A stretch of DNA of 64,000 nucleotides from Sphaerisporangium rhizosphaerae (GCF_042665155.1 NZ_JBHTCG010000039.1:20485-84484); one strand, 5' to 3'; shown: positions 16,582 to 24,780, numbered from the stretch's first letter. The notes: generated by a model from the letters alone, not told the origin. Program-made: numbers and translations.

Positions 16582-17772
16582 GTGGCAGTCACGCCGTTCT
16601 CCGCTTCTCTCGAAACACTCGATCTCGATCCCGCGTTCGCGATGCACCGCGGCGGCAAGCTCGAGGTCCGCTCCACCATCCCGGTCCGCGACGCCGACGA
16701 CCTGTCGCTCGCCTACACGCCGGGCGTCGCCAGGGTCTGCACCGCCATCGCCGACCAGCCCGAACTCGTCTCCGAGTACACCTGGGTGTCCAACCTCGTC
16801 GCCGTCGTCTCCGACGGCACCGCCGTCCTCGGCCTCGGCGACATCGGCCCGGCCGCGGCCATGCCCGTCATGGAGGGCAAGGCGCTGCTGTTCAAGGAGT
16901 TCGGCAACGTGGACGCCGTGCCGATCTGCCTCGACTGCACCGACGTGGACGCCCTCGTCGAGACCGTGGTCCGTCTCGCGCCCTCCTTCGGCGGCGTCAA
17001 CCTGGAGGACATCAGCGCCCCCCGCTGCTTCGAGGTCGAGAACCGGCTGCGCGGGCTGCTCGACATCCCCGTCTTCCACGACGACCAGCACGGCACCGCC
17101 ATCGTGGTGCTGGCCGCCCTGCGCAACGCCGCCCGCCTGACCGGGCGCTCCCTGGGCGACCTGCGCGCCGTCGTCGCCGGGGCGGGCGCGTCGGGCGTGG
17201 CAGTCACGCGCATCCTGCTGAACGCCGGCATCGGCGACATCGCCGTCTCCGACTCCAAAGGCATGATCTACCAGGGCCGCGAAGGGCTGAACCCCTACAA
17301 GGAAGCCCTGGCCAGGGACACCAACCGCGGCGGCCACACCGGTTCCACCGAGGAGGCCCTGGCCGGCGCCGACGTCTTCATCGGCCTGTCCGGCTCCACG
17401 CTCTCCGAGCACGCCGTCGCCGCCATGGCCCGCGACTCCATCGTCTTCGCCCTGTCCAACCCGACGCCCGAGGTGCTCCCCGACGTGGCCCGCAGGCACG
17501 CCCGGGTGGTCGCCACCGGCAGGTCCGACTTCCCCAACCAGATCAACAACGTGCTGGCCTTCCCCGGGGTGTTCCGCGGCGCCCTGGACGTCCGCGCCAC
17601 CACCATCACCGAGAACATGAAGGTCGCCGCCGCCGACGCCCTCGCGGCCGTCGTCGGGGACGACCTGTCGGAGGACTACGTCATCCCCAGCCCCTTCGAC
17701 CAGCGCGTCGCCCCCGCCGTGACCGCGGCCGTCGCCGACCAGGCCCGGCTCGACGGCGTCGCGCGCACGTAA
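16582..17772 (+). CDS. NADP-type malic enzyme
   Basis: A 396-residue malic enzyme that decarboxylates malate to pyruvate with NAD(P). The sequence shows SLAYTPGVARVC with catalytic Y45, GKALLFKEFG with the lysine at 100, the metal ligands in LEDISAPRCFE and FHDDQHGTA, and the nucleotide loop AGAGASGVA (199-207). Length matches the short bacterial form without a phosphotransacetylase fusion. Translation starts at GTG 16582 after AGGGG. From memory, a malic enzyme lies near sodN/sodX in Streptomyces coelicolor too, so this order is probably ancestral. A strong hairpin terminator follows. Confidence 0.95.
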   Translation: MAVTPFSASLETLDLDPAFAMHRGGKLEVRSTIPVRDADDLSLAYTPGVARVCTAIADQPELVSEYTWVSNLVAVVSDGTAVLGLGDIGPAAAMPVMEGKALLFKEFGNVDAVPICLDCTDVDALVETVVRLAPSFGGVNLEDISAPRCFEVENRLRGLLDIPVFHDDQHGTAIVVLAALRNAARLTGRSLGDLRAVVAGAGASGVAVTRILLNAGIGDIAVSDSKGMIYQGREGLNPYKEALARDTNRGGHTGSTEEALAGADVFIGLSGSTLSEHAVAAMARDSIVFALSNPTPEVLPDVARRHARVVATGRSDFPNQINNVLAFPGVFRGALDVRATTITENMKVAAADALAAVVGDDLSEDYVIPSPFDQRVAPAVTAAVADQARLDGVART

Positions 17773-17866
17773 CCCTCGGCCGGCTCGCGTGCCCGTGCGG
17801 TACGCGCGGCTCGCCGTCCAGGTCGTTCCAGCGCCATGCGCGCCGTCCATGCGGCGGCGTCCATGC

Positions 17867-17914
17867 GGCGCCGTTCAGGGGGCGCCGTTCAGGGGGCGCC
17901 GTTCAGGGGGCGCC
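17867..17914. repeat. 14-bp tandem repeat after malic enzyme
   Basis: Three exact copies of GGCGCCGTTCAGGG followed by a partial fourth (GGCGCC) that merges into the terminator stem. No reading frame uses them. They may have arisen by slippage at the base of the hairpin. Confidence 0.9.
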
Positions 17915-17940
17915 GGGACCCGCCACGCGGGCCCGGCGCC
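17909..17940 (+). terminator. Hairpin terminator of malic enzyme gene
   Basis: GGCGCCGGG pairs with CCCGGCGCC, and an inner CCCGC/GCGGG stem continues it with one bulged A and a CAC loop, giving 14 paired bases. It is followed by CTCGTGCTTT, a weak T tract. It lies 137 bp after the malic enzyme stop. Confidence 0.75.
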
Positions 17941-18031
17941 CTCGTGCTTTCCCGTGCGAAGGCTGTGTACCGAACATCCCCGGCGAAATGACGCCCCTTC
18001 GTCATGACCCGGCGCTCCTGCGGTCAAGTCT

Positions 18032-18043
18032 TGGGAATTCCCA
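18032..18043. promoter_or_regulatory. Palindrome upstream of the XRE/TPR regulator
   Basis: TGGGAATTCCCA is a perfect 12-bp palindrome 142 bp before the regulator start. A related TGGAATTCCCACAC lies inside the same gene near 18463. This could be an autoregulatory operator; only the palindrome itself is seen. Confidence 0.35.
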
Positions 18044-18185
18044 CACCGCGTCACGCATCGTGCTATAACAAAAACCCTCCGTTACCCGCCGGACGACGGC
18101 GTGCACGAAGGGCGCACGCTCGCACCAGAGCTCACGGCGGAGTGCCGACAACCGATCCGCCGTAGTCCTCCCTGGGGAAAGAGCG

Positions 18186-19547
18186 ATGCGACGCGAGCCC
18201 AACCTTCTTCTTCGGCACCTCATCGCCGAGGCCGGCTTCTCCCACAAGGGGCTGGCCCGCAGGCTCAACGACCTCGGAGCCGCGCGGGGCCTGATCGGCC
18301 TGCGGTACGACCACAGCTCGGTGTCGCGCTGGATCGACGGCCAGCAGCCGCGCGACCCGGCGTCCGCGCTGCTCGCCGAGATCTTCGCCCTGCGGCTCGG
18401 CCGGCCCGTCACCTCGGAGGACCTCGGTATGGCGGGGGGAGCCACGCCCCTCGACCTCGGACTGGAATTCCCACACACGTGGCAGGAGGGTGTCGAGACC
18501 GTGACAGCACTATGGAGGGCGGACCTGCAACGGCGCAGGTTCCTGCTCGACTCCGCCTTCGCCGTCGGAGCGGGCTCGTCGGGGGCCCTGCGATGGCTCA
18601 CCTCCCCCGCCGAGGACCGGCCCCGCGCCTCCGGGGTCCGCAAGGTCGGCGCCCACGACATCGCCGCCATCCGCGAGGTCACCCGGTCGTTCGGCGAACT
18701 GGACAACCGCTTCGGCGGCGGCCGGGTGCGCCCGGCGGTCGTCCGCTACCTCGACTCGGCCGTCGCCCCCCTGCTCAAGGACGGCGTCTACGGCGAGGCC
18801 ACCGGCAGGGCGCTGGCGTCGGCGGCGGCCGAGGTCACCCGCCTGGCGGGGTGGATGGCCTACGACCTGGAGCAGCACGGGCTCGCCCAGCGTCACCTCA
18901 TCCAGGCGCTCAGCCTGGCGCGCGGCGCCGGCGACCACGGCTTCGGCGGCGAGATCCTCGCCGGCATGGCGCACCAGGCCATATATATAGGCCGCCCCCG
19001 GCACGCCCTCGACCTGGCGCGGGCCGCCCAGGTGTCGGCGCGGCGGGCCGAGGTCCCCTCCTTGCTGGCCGAGGCGTACGTGCTGGAGGCGCACGCGCAC
19101 GCCCGGCTGACCGACGGCGTGGCGTGCGCCATGGCCCTGCACGAGGCCGACCTGGCCTTCGACCGCCGCCGTCCGGAGGAGGAGCCCGAGTGGATCCGCT
19201 ACTTCGACGAGGCCTACCTCGCGGCCAAGTACGCCCACTGCTTCCGCGACCTCGGTGACGGGGCGCAGGCCGTGCGGTACGCGCGCCGCTCCCTCGACAT
19301 GGACGGTCGCTACGTCCGGGGGCGCATGTTCAACCTGTCGCTGCTCGCCTCGGCGTACGCCCTGTGCGGGGATGTCGAGCAGGCCTGCCACGTGGGCGGC
19401 GACGCGCTGGACCTCGCCGGCGGCCTGCAGTCGGTCCGCACGAGGTCCTATGTCGCCGACCTGCGCCGCCGGCTGGAGCCGCTGAGCAGGGAGCCGGTGG
19501 TGGCCATGCTGGTCCGGCGCAGCCGCGAGCTGGCTCCCGCGGCCTGA
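18186..19547 (+). CDS. XRE-type regulator with TPR-like C-terminal domain
   Basis: A 453-residue protein. The N-terminus (about 5-90) is a helix-turn-helix-like domain, with SHKGLARRLNDLGAARGL and HSSVSRWIDGQQPRDP typical of actinobacterial XRE/TPR regulators. The rest is helical, with repeated Ala-rich helix pairs consistent with tetratricopeptide repeats. It resembles the NsdA/NsdB type of Streptomyces regulators of sporulation and antibiotic production, but that assignment is tentative. ATG at 18186 has a weak AAGAG upstream. It is convergent with protease A; a strong bidirectional hairpin lies between them. Confidence 0.75.
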   Translation: MRREPNLLLRHLIAEAGFSHKGLARRLNDLGAARGLIGLRYDHSSVSRWIDGQQPRDPASALLAEIFALRLGRPVTSEDLGMAGGATPLDLGLEFPHTWQEGVETVTALWRADLQRRRFLLDSAFAVGAGSSGALRWLTSPAEDRPRASGVRKVGAHDIAAIREVTRSFGELDNRFGGGRVRPAVVRYLDSAVAPLLKDGVYGEATGRALASAAAEVTRLAGWMAYDLEQHGLAQRHLIQALSLARGAGDHGFGGEILAGMAHQAIYIGRPRHALDLARAAQVSARRAEVPSLLAEAYVLEAHAHARLTDGVACAMALHEADLAFDRRRPEEEPEWIRYFDEAYLAAKYAHCFRDLGDGAQAVRYARRSLDMDGRYVRGRMFNLSLLASAYALCGDVEQACHVGGDALDLAGGLQSVRTRSYVADLRRRLEPLSREPVVAMLVRRSRELAPAA

Positions 19548-19614
19548 CGGCCGGGACAGGGGTGATCCGCGTCCGCGGCGGTCGTGGATGGGGGAGGTCG
19601 CTCTGAAACGAGCC

Positions 19615-19644
19615 GGCCCGGCCCCGGGGGTCCGGGGCCGGGCC
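19615..19644. terminator. Bidirectional hairpin between regulator and protease A
   Basis: GGCCCGGCCCC pairs perfectly with GGGGCCGGGCC around an 8-base loop. It sits between the convergent ends of the XRE/TPR regulator (68 bp away) and protease A (66 bp away) and could stop both transcripts. Confidence 0.75.
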
Positions 19645-19709
19645 GATCGTGGCGGATGATCTCAGCCCCACAGGTGAGGCCGGGCCGTCCGCCGGTGGAG
19701 CGTGGGTGG

Positions 19710-20786
19710 TCAGCGGATGGAGCCGGACCACAGGTTGGCGGCCTTGCGGTAGACCGCGTAGGTCTCGCTGTCGAAGTACGGCGAGGTGCTGAAGTCGTAC
19801 CGGCCGTTGCCGTCGGAGTCGCCGATGAGGCTGGTGACGCCGTTGACGTAGCCGAGCCGCTTGGTGCTGCTGTACTTGGTGATCCACGGGCCGCCCGCGG
19901 AGCCGGCGGTCATAGAGCACTTCAGCGCGACCTGCGCCTCGGCCTTGTAGGCGGCGCTGACGCCCGCGGGCTTGGTGGCGCCGTAGCACCACTTCGGCGT
20001 GACCCCGGTGAAGGGCCGGTCGCCGTCGGGGTGCGGGCCGGCGGGGTAGCCGAACGCGTAGACCGACTGGCCGATCTTCTGGTTCCAGGCGAAGCCCTGG
20101 CCGCCGACGTTGTCGCCGAGGCGGCCGACGTCCTTCCAGCTACCCGGCTGGACGCCGTTGTAGACCGTGACGAAGGCGTAGTCGCTGTCGTAGTCCTCGT
20201 AGTTGGCGAAGTCGAAGTGGGTGTAGGCCGACTTGCCGACGTAGATGCCGTAGGGCGTCTTTCCCTGGTAGTACGCCGGGATGAACACCCAGTGGTCCAG
20301 GGTGTCGCGGTTGGCGTCGGTGTCGTAGACGCAGTGACCGGCGGTGGCGACGAGGTTGTGGTACTTCGACTGGATCGAGGACGCCGAGCACCAGTAGGGC
20401 TTGCCGTGGACCCGGAAGAACACCTTGCCGATGGTGCGCGGCAGGTTGACGTTCTTGACCTTGGTCGGGGTGATCTTCTCCTGGCCGATCGGCGGCACGA
20501 CGCCGGTCTTGCCGTCGGGAGCGGCGTCGCTCCCGCCGAACTTGACCTTGCCGCTGATGGAGGAGTCGTTGGAGTAGCGGGTGGCGGCCTTGAGCTGCCT
20601 GCCGCCGTTCGCGCTCCAGAACTTCGCGGTGGTGCTCGCCTTGCCCTTGCTGGAGGCGAGGGAGACGTTCGTCGGCTGGGGCTTGGCCGTGGCCCCGGCG
20701 GACGAGGTGAGGGCGGCGCCGATCATGCCGGTGGCGGTGACGGCGGCGCCCAGGGGGAGGATGAGGTGGCGTGCTCGGATACTCAT
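19710..20786 (-). CDS. Secreted V8-like protease paralogue A (catalytic Ser replaced by Ala)
   Basis: A 358-residue secreted protein with a signal peptide (MSIRARHLILPLGAAV, cleavage expected near SSAGA, about residue 32), a pro-region and an S1-type trypsin/V8-like domain. Histidine is in ATAGHC (H151) and aspartate in DYAFVTV (D202). At the serine position the motif reads AGSAGGPW, so residue 297, aligned with the nucleophile of GxSGGP, is alanine; a serine stands one residue earlier. It is therefore probably inactive or altered. Disulfide partners are WCSASS/GHC and WCYG/KCSM. ATG 20786 follows AGGAG. It is the leftmost of six paralogues on this strand, lacks the insert domain, and is closest to paralogue B. 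Confidence 0.88.
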   Translation of the reverse strand: MSIRARHLILPLGAAVTATGMIGAALTSSAGATAKPQPTNVSLASSKGKASTTAKFWSANGGRQLKAATRYSNDSSISGKVKFGGSDAAPDGKTGVVPPIGQEKITPTKVKNVNLPRTIGKVFFRVHGKPYWCSASSIQSKYHNLVATAGHCVYDTDANRDTLDHWVFIPAYYQGKTPYGIYVGKSAYTHFDFANYEDYDSDYAFVTVYNGVQPGSWKDVGRLGDNVGGQGFAWNQKIGQSVYAFGYPAGPHPDGDRPFTGVTPKWCYGATKPAGVSAAYKAEAQVALKCSMTAGSAGGPWITKYSSTKRLGYVNGVTSLIGDSDGNGRYDFSTSPYFDSETYAVYRKAANLWSGSIR

Positions 20787-20825
20787 ATAGCTCCTCTTGT
20801 TCTGACATGGAAACATCACTTATGT

Positions 20826-20834
20826 CCCATGCGT
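20826..20834 (-). promoter_or_regulatory. Shared leader element of protease A
   Basis: CCCATGCGT (ACGCATGGG on the coding strand) lies 40-48 bp before the protease A start. The same string at almost the same distance precedes paralogues C, D and F. Confidence 0.5.
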
Positions 20835-20937
20835 CCCAAAGGGGATGACTTGAGCCTATGTCATTTCTTTACGCGCACCGTATGAACCGCCCGTTTATCC
20901 GGACATTAATGCCTTAAATGGGATATTAAGTGAGTAA

Positions 20938-20959
20938 AACCTCACTGGACAGTGAGGTT
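20938..20959. promoter_or_regulatory. 22-bp palindrome between proteases A and B
   Basis: AACCTCACTG and CAGTGAGGTT form a perfect 10-bp inverted repeat around a 2-bp centre, in an AT-rich spacer 152 bp upstream of the protease A start and about 100 bp after the end of B. It could be a regulator-binding site for A or part of the B terminator; the short centre favours an operator. Confidence 0.45.
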
Positions 20960-21056
20960 GAAATGACGAAGGGCCCGGCTTTCGCCAGGCCCTTCCGCGC
21001 GCCGTGCTCAGCGGTCACGGCACCTCAGGCGCCGTTCCGCCCCGCCGGCGGGATGC

Positions 21057-22136
21057 TCACTTACCGATCTTGCCGGACCACAGGTTGGAGGCGGCGCTGT
21101 AGATCGAGTAGGTCTCGCTGTCGAAGTACGGCGAGGTGGCGAAGTCGAACCGGCCGTTGGCGTCGGTGTCGCCGACCAGGCTGGTCACGCCGTTGATGTA
21201 GCCGACGCGCGCCGTGCTGCTGTACTGGGTGATCCACGGGCCGCCGGAGGCGCCGGCCGTCATGGAGCACTTCAGCGCGATCTGCGCCTCGGCCTTGAAG
21301 CCGGGGACGGTGCCGGCGGCGGAGGTCTTGCCGTAGCAGTACTTCGGCGTCAGGCCGGTGTAGGGCCGGTCGCCGTCGGGGTGCGGGCCGGCGGGGTAGC
21401 CGAACGCGTACACCGTCTGGCCGATCTTCTGGTTCCAGGCGAAGCCCTGGCCGCCGACGTTGTCGCCCAGGCGGCCGACGTCCTTCCACGTGCGGGGCTC
21501 GACACCGTTGTACACGGTGACGAAGGCGTAGTCGCTGTCGAAGTCCTCGTAGTTGGCGAAGTCGAAGTGGGTGTAGGCCGACTTGCCGACGTAGATGCCG
21601 AACGGCGCCTTGCCCTGGTAGAAGGCCGGGATGAACACCCAGTGGTCCAGGGTGTCGCGGTTGGCGTCGGTGTCGTAGACGCAGTGACCCGCGGTCGCCA
21701 CCAGGTTGCGGTACTTGCCCTGGATGGAGGAGGCGGAGCACCAGTAGACCTGGCGGCCCAGGCGGAAGAACACCTTGCCGATGGTGCGCGGCAGGTTGAC
21801 GTTCTTGGCGTGGGTCGGGGTGACCTTCTCCTGGCCGATCGGCGGCACGACGCCGGTCTTGCCGTCGGGAGCGGCGTCGCCGCCGCCCATCCGGACGCGG
21901 CCCTTGACGGCGGCGTCCTCGGTGAACTTGGTGGCGGCCTTGAGGGCCTTGCCGCCGCTGGCCGTCCAGAACTTGACGGTGTCCAGGGCGGCGGCCTTGG
22001 TGGTGGCCAGGGCGTCGGAGGCCGGCGCCGCGGCGGCGGAGGCGGAGGCCCCCGCGGTGAGGGATGCCGCGATCATGCCGGCGGCGACGGCGGCGCCGCC
22101 GAGAGGGAGCACGATTCGCTTGACTCGGGTGTTCAA
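21057..22136 (-). CDS. Secreted V8-like protease paralogue B
   Basis: A 359-residue secreted S1-type protease. The signal peptide starts (M)NTRVKRIVLPLGGAA, with an Ala/Ser-rich cleavage zone around 30-36; the catalytic triad is H151 (ATAGHC), D202 (DYAFVTV) and S297 (AGASGGPW), so it should be active. The start is taken as TTG at 22136, because it aligns with the ATG of the paralogues, has AAGGAG 5 bases upstream and begins the signal peptide; upstream in-frame ATG and GTG codons lack this support. It lacks the insert domain. It is most like A, with long stretches of shared sequence such as DHWVFIPA and GRLGDNVGGQGFAWNQK. A CRP-like site lies 244 bp upstream. Confidence 0.9.
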   Translation of the reverse strand: MNTRVKRIVLPLGGAAVAAGMIAASLTAGASASAAAAPASDALATTKAAALDTVKFWTASGGKALKAATKFTEDAAVKGRVRMGGGDAAPDGKTGVVPPIGQEKVTPTHAKNVNLPRTIGKVFFRLGRQVYWCSASSIQGKYRNLVATAGHCVYDTDANRDTLDHWVFIPAFYQGKAPFGIYVGKSAYTHFDFANYEDFDSDYAFVTVYNGVEPRTWKDVGRLGDNVGGQGFAWNQKIGQTVYAFGYPAGPHPDGDRPYTGLTPKYCYGKTSAAGTVPGFKAEAQIALKCSMTAGASGGPWITQYSSTARVGYINGVTSLVGDTDANGRFDFATSPYFDSETYSIYSAASNLWSGKIGK

Positions 22137-22379
22137 TGAGACTCCTTGTTCTGCCGCAGGACCTGACTCCTGCCTCAGTGACCCCAAAAGGGACAGTCTG
22201 AACCTATCGGTCTGATCATGAAATAAGGCCGTAAAAATCAACGGAGCGGCCGACTCCTCACCGCCCGGAGTGGCGCACGTACACGCTCCCGACGTGGCCG
22301 ACGATCACGCAACCACAGGTGGAAACGGTCCAAAGGCCCCGTGCGCGAGCGGCCCTGTTGGAGTACACGCGACGCGAAA

Positions 22380-22395
22380 TGTGACGCGAATCACT
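22380..22395 (-). promoter_or_regulatory. CRP-like site upstream of protease B
   Basis: TGTGACGCGAATCACT fits TGTGA-N6-TCACA at nine of ten positions, 243 bp upstream of the protease B TTG. Related palindromes lie upstream of C and D. The 424-bp spacer 22137-22560 contains no gene; it holds this site and the terminator of C. Confidence 0.5.
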
Positions 22396-22490
22396 CCGAG
22401 ATCGGCCCAGGCGTGAGCTGGATGGGCACGTCCGGAATTGGGTCGCAGGCCAGAGCCGAGTATGGCTCGGAAAAGCGCGCGGAAAAGGCC

Positions 22491-22520
22491 GCAGGGCCCG
22501 GCACGAATGCCGAGCCCTGC
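22491..22520 (-). terminator. Hairpin terminator of protease C
   Basis: GCAGGGCCCGGC and GCCGAGCCCTGC form a 12-bp stem with one mismatch and the loop ACGAAT, followed on the minus strand by GGCCTTTTCC. It lies about 40 bp after the protease C stop. The same loop is used after protease D. Confidence 0.8.
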
Positions 22521-22560
22521 GGTTTACGACTGGGGACTGCCGTTCTTACTACTGAGAACG

Positions 22561-24099
22561 TCAGGCCTTGGTGATGACGTCGCCGTCCTTGGCCACGATC
22601 GAGCCGGACCAGAGGTTGGCGGCGGCCTTGTAGATCGAGTAGGTCTCGGTGTCGAAGTACGGCGAGGTGCTGAAGTCGATACGGCCGTTGGTGTCGGCGT
22701 CGCCGATGAGGCTGGTGACACCGTTGATGTAGCCGAGACGCTTCGTGCTGCTGTACTTCAGGAGCCACGGCGCACCGGAGGAGCCGGCGGTCATGGAGCA
22801 CTTGAGACCGATCTGGGCCTCGGCCTTGAACGCGGCGGCGGCCTTCGCGGCGAAGGTCTTGCCGTAGCACCACTTCGGCGTGACACCGGTGAACGGCTTG
22901 TCACCGTCGGGGTGCGGGGCCGCGGGGTAGCCGAACACGTAGACCGGCTGGCCGACCTTCTGGTTCCAGGTGAAGCCCTGGCCACCGACGTTGTCGCCCA
23001 GGCGACCCGCGTCCTTGTAGTACTCGATGAAGAAGACGGTCTTGTAGTACTTGACCGTGGAGGTCTTCTCCACCGCGTACGCCAGGTAGTAGTGCGTGAT
23101 CGTGAACGCCGAGTCCACGATCTTCTTGTACCCGGGGCCGGTGTACTTGTTGTAGAACTCCTCGTCGACGATCTCGGTCTTCGTCAGCTCAGGAGCCTGG
23201 TGGAAGTTCTGGGTCGCCGGAACCTTGGAGGCGGCGTCGAACTCGTCCTTGGTGACTTCCTTGGTCGCGGTCACCGCGTCCTTGGTGCCCCAGGGGACGA
23301 TCTTCTCGCTACCAGAGGTCTTCGCCCAAGCGTCGGCGCTCTCGCCGCCCTTCTCGTCGACCTTCTTCTTGTACTCCTCGGCCGTGATCTCGACGTCCTT
23401 GGCGTACTTGTAGCCCTGCCAGTTGTCGTAGGTCTCCTTGGTGACCTGCTTTTCGCCGGCGTAGGTGATGCCGTTGTAGACGGTCACGAAAGCGTAGTCG
23501 CTGTCGTAGTCCTCGTAGACGGCGAAGTCGTAGTGCGTGTAGGCGGCCTTACCGACGTAGATGCCCCACGGGGTCTTGCCCTGGTAGTAGCCCGGGATGA
23601 AGACCCAGTTGTCCAGAGCGCCGTTCTGGACACCCTCGTCGAACACGCAGTGCCCGGCGGTGGCGACCAGGTTGTGGTACTTGGACTGCACCGAGGACGC
23701 GGAGCACCAGTACTCCTTGTCGCCGACCGTGAAGAACACCTTGCCGATGGTCTTGGGCAGGTTGACGTTCTTGACCTTGGTCGGGGTGACCTTCTCCTGG
23801 CCGATCGGCGCGATCACGCCGGCCTTGCCGTCAGGCTTGGCGTCGCCGCCACCGAGCTTGACCTTGCCCGAGACCTGCTGGTCGCCGGTGAACTGCGCGG
23901 CGGCCTTCAGGTTCGCGCCGCCGTTCGCCTTCCAGAAGTTCGCGATCTTCTGGGCGCTGCCGGAGGAGGCCAGGGCGGCCGACTTCCGGACCGGGGCGGT
24001 CGCGGCGTTGGCGGAGGTGACCAGGGTGGCGCCGATCATGCTGGTGGCGGCGATGGCGCCACCCAGCGGGAGGGCGAGACGCTTCACTCGGCTGTTCAA
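22561..24099 (-). CDS. Secreted V8-like protease paralogue C with inserted domain
   Basis: A 512-residue secreted S1-type protease. Signal peptide MNSRVKRLALPLGGAIAATS, cleavage expected near SANAA (about 32). Triad: H150 (ATAGHC), D201 (DYAFVTV), S441 (AGSSGAPW; the usual GGP is GAP). Compared with A and B, about 150 residues (roughly 211-362) are inserted between the aspartate strand and GRLGDNVGGQGF. The insert is rich in Lys, Glu, Asp and Tyr and contains four copies of a motif like VTKETYD, VEITAEEY, VTKDEFD and IVDEEFY, ending in a Tyr-rich strand VKYYKTVFFIEYY. I do not recognise this insert as a known domain. ATG 24099 has AAGGAG upstream. Sequence and leader are nearly those of D, so C and D are a recent duplication. 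Confidence 0.9.
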   Translation of the reverse strand: MNSRVKRLALPLGGAIAATSMIGATLVTSANAATAPVRKSAALASSGSAQKIANFWKANGGANLKAAAQFTGDQQVSGKVKLGGGDAKPDGKAGVIAPIGQEKVTPTKVKNVNLPKTIGKVFFTVGDKEYWCSASSVQSKYHNLVATAGHCVFDEGVQNGALDNWVFIPGYYQGKTPWGIYVGKAAYTHYDFAVYEDYDSDYAFVTVYNGITYAGEKQVTKETYDNWQGYKYAKDVEITAEEYKKKVDEKGGESADAWAKTSGSEKIVPWGTKDAVTATKEVTKDEFDAASKVPATQNFHQAPELTKTEIVDEEFYNKYTGPGYKKIVDSAFTITHYYLAYAVEKTSTVKYYKTVFFIEYYKDAGRLGDNVGGQGFTWNQKVGQPVYVFGYPAAPHPDGDKPFTGVTPKWCYGKTFAAKAAAAFKAEAQIGLKCSMTAGSSGAPWLLKYSSTKRLGYINGVTSLIGDADTNGRIDFSTSPYFDTETYSIYKAAANLWSGSIVAKDGDVITKA

Positions 24100-24137
24100 G
24101 GGGAACTCCTTGGGCTGTCGTGGAACGCTTTCTGCGT

Positions 24138-24146
24138 CCCATGCGT
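24138..24146 (-). promoter_or_regulatory. Shared leader element of protease C
   Basis: CCCATGCGT lies 39-47 bp before the start of C within a leader of about 80 bp that is almost identical to the leader of D (both contain GGAACGCTTTCTGCGTCCCA and CAGTAAAGGGATAGCCATGA). Confidence 0.5.
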
Positions 24147-24374
24147 CAGTAAAGGGATAGCCATGAAGATAGCGAGTAGATCTTGTGCTGTGGGGACGAT
24201 TCGAGGGGAATTTTGACCTTCGCCCGGGCGTGACCTTTTCGTAACCCCAGGGGTAGTCCGACCATCCTTGTCAGAAGGGTGCAAGATCGGGGCTTACTCG
24301 CAGATCAGAGCACTTGCGCGTCGACAGTGTCCTCTGCGGTCGAAGTGGCGCAATCTCCCCGGATCGGCGGGCAG

Positions 24375-24390
24375 TGTGACGCAGATCACA
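24375..24390. promoter_or_regulatory. Perfect CRP-like palindrome, region upstream of protease C
   Basis: TGTGACGCAGATCACA is a full match to TGTGA-N6-TCACA. It lies 275 bp before the C start and 10 bp before an ECF-like promoter motif facing the other way, so it may serve either strand. The identical 16-mer occurs upstream of D at the same distance. Confidence 0.6.
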
Positions 24391-24400
24391 TGGAACCGAT

Positions 24401-24427
24401 GGAGCCAAACCGGGGTCCGGGTACGTC
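24401..24427 (+). promoter_or_regulatory. ECF-like promoter motif facing rightward
   Basis: GGAGCC, 17 bases, then CGTCTAA resembles the GGAAC-N16-CGTC type of ECF sigma promoter. An additional GGAACC lies just before it. It is placed right after a CRP-like palindrome, as at 26674. No gene follows on this strand before the protease D region. Confidence 0.4.
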
Positions 24428-24748
24428 TAAGGCGCTCTCTCCGGGTCGGCCGGTCGGCGCAGACGCCCTTTGGGCGTGCCTCAGAGCATCAGTCAGGGCC
24501 CGTTGATACCTGTCCAGGCTTCCATCCGGGTGGGCGCTGGGTGCGGGCGCGTGGGACGCGGCGACCGCTCGGGACGACGGAAGCGGTTCGCGTAACGCCG
24601 ACGGCAGCTGCGCGGTGGTGAGAACCGTGCTGAGAGAAGAGCCGTGCTGAGAAGAGCCGTGCTGAGAGAAGACAGGACGGTGCGGAGGCAAGGCCGTACC
24701 ACGCCGGCGGCGGCTCCACCGCGCGAGGAGAAGAGCCGTACAACGCGA
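24428..24748. other. Gene-free stretch between proteases C and D
   Basis: No convincing reading frame on either strand. It holds a small ACGCCC/GGGCGT hairpin near 24463 and three imperfect copies of CCGTGCTGAGA starting at 24625, 24642 and 24657. If the rightward promoter motif at 24401 is used, the transcript would be non-coding and run toward the D terminator. Confidence 0.45.
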
Positions 24749-24780
24749 AGCGGGGCCCGGCACGAATGCCGGGCCCCGCT
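24749..24780 (-). terminator. Hairpin terminator of protease D
   Basis: AGCGGGGCCCGGC pairs perfectly with GCCGGGCCCCGCT around the loop ACGAAT, 13 bp of stem, about 30 bp after the protease D stop. Loop and core match the terminator of C, so it was duplicated with the gene. Confidence 0.85.
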
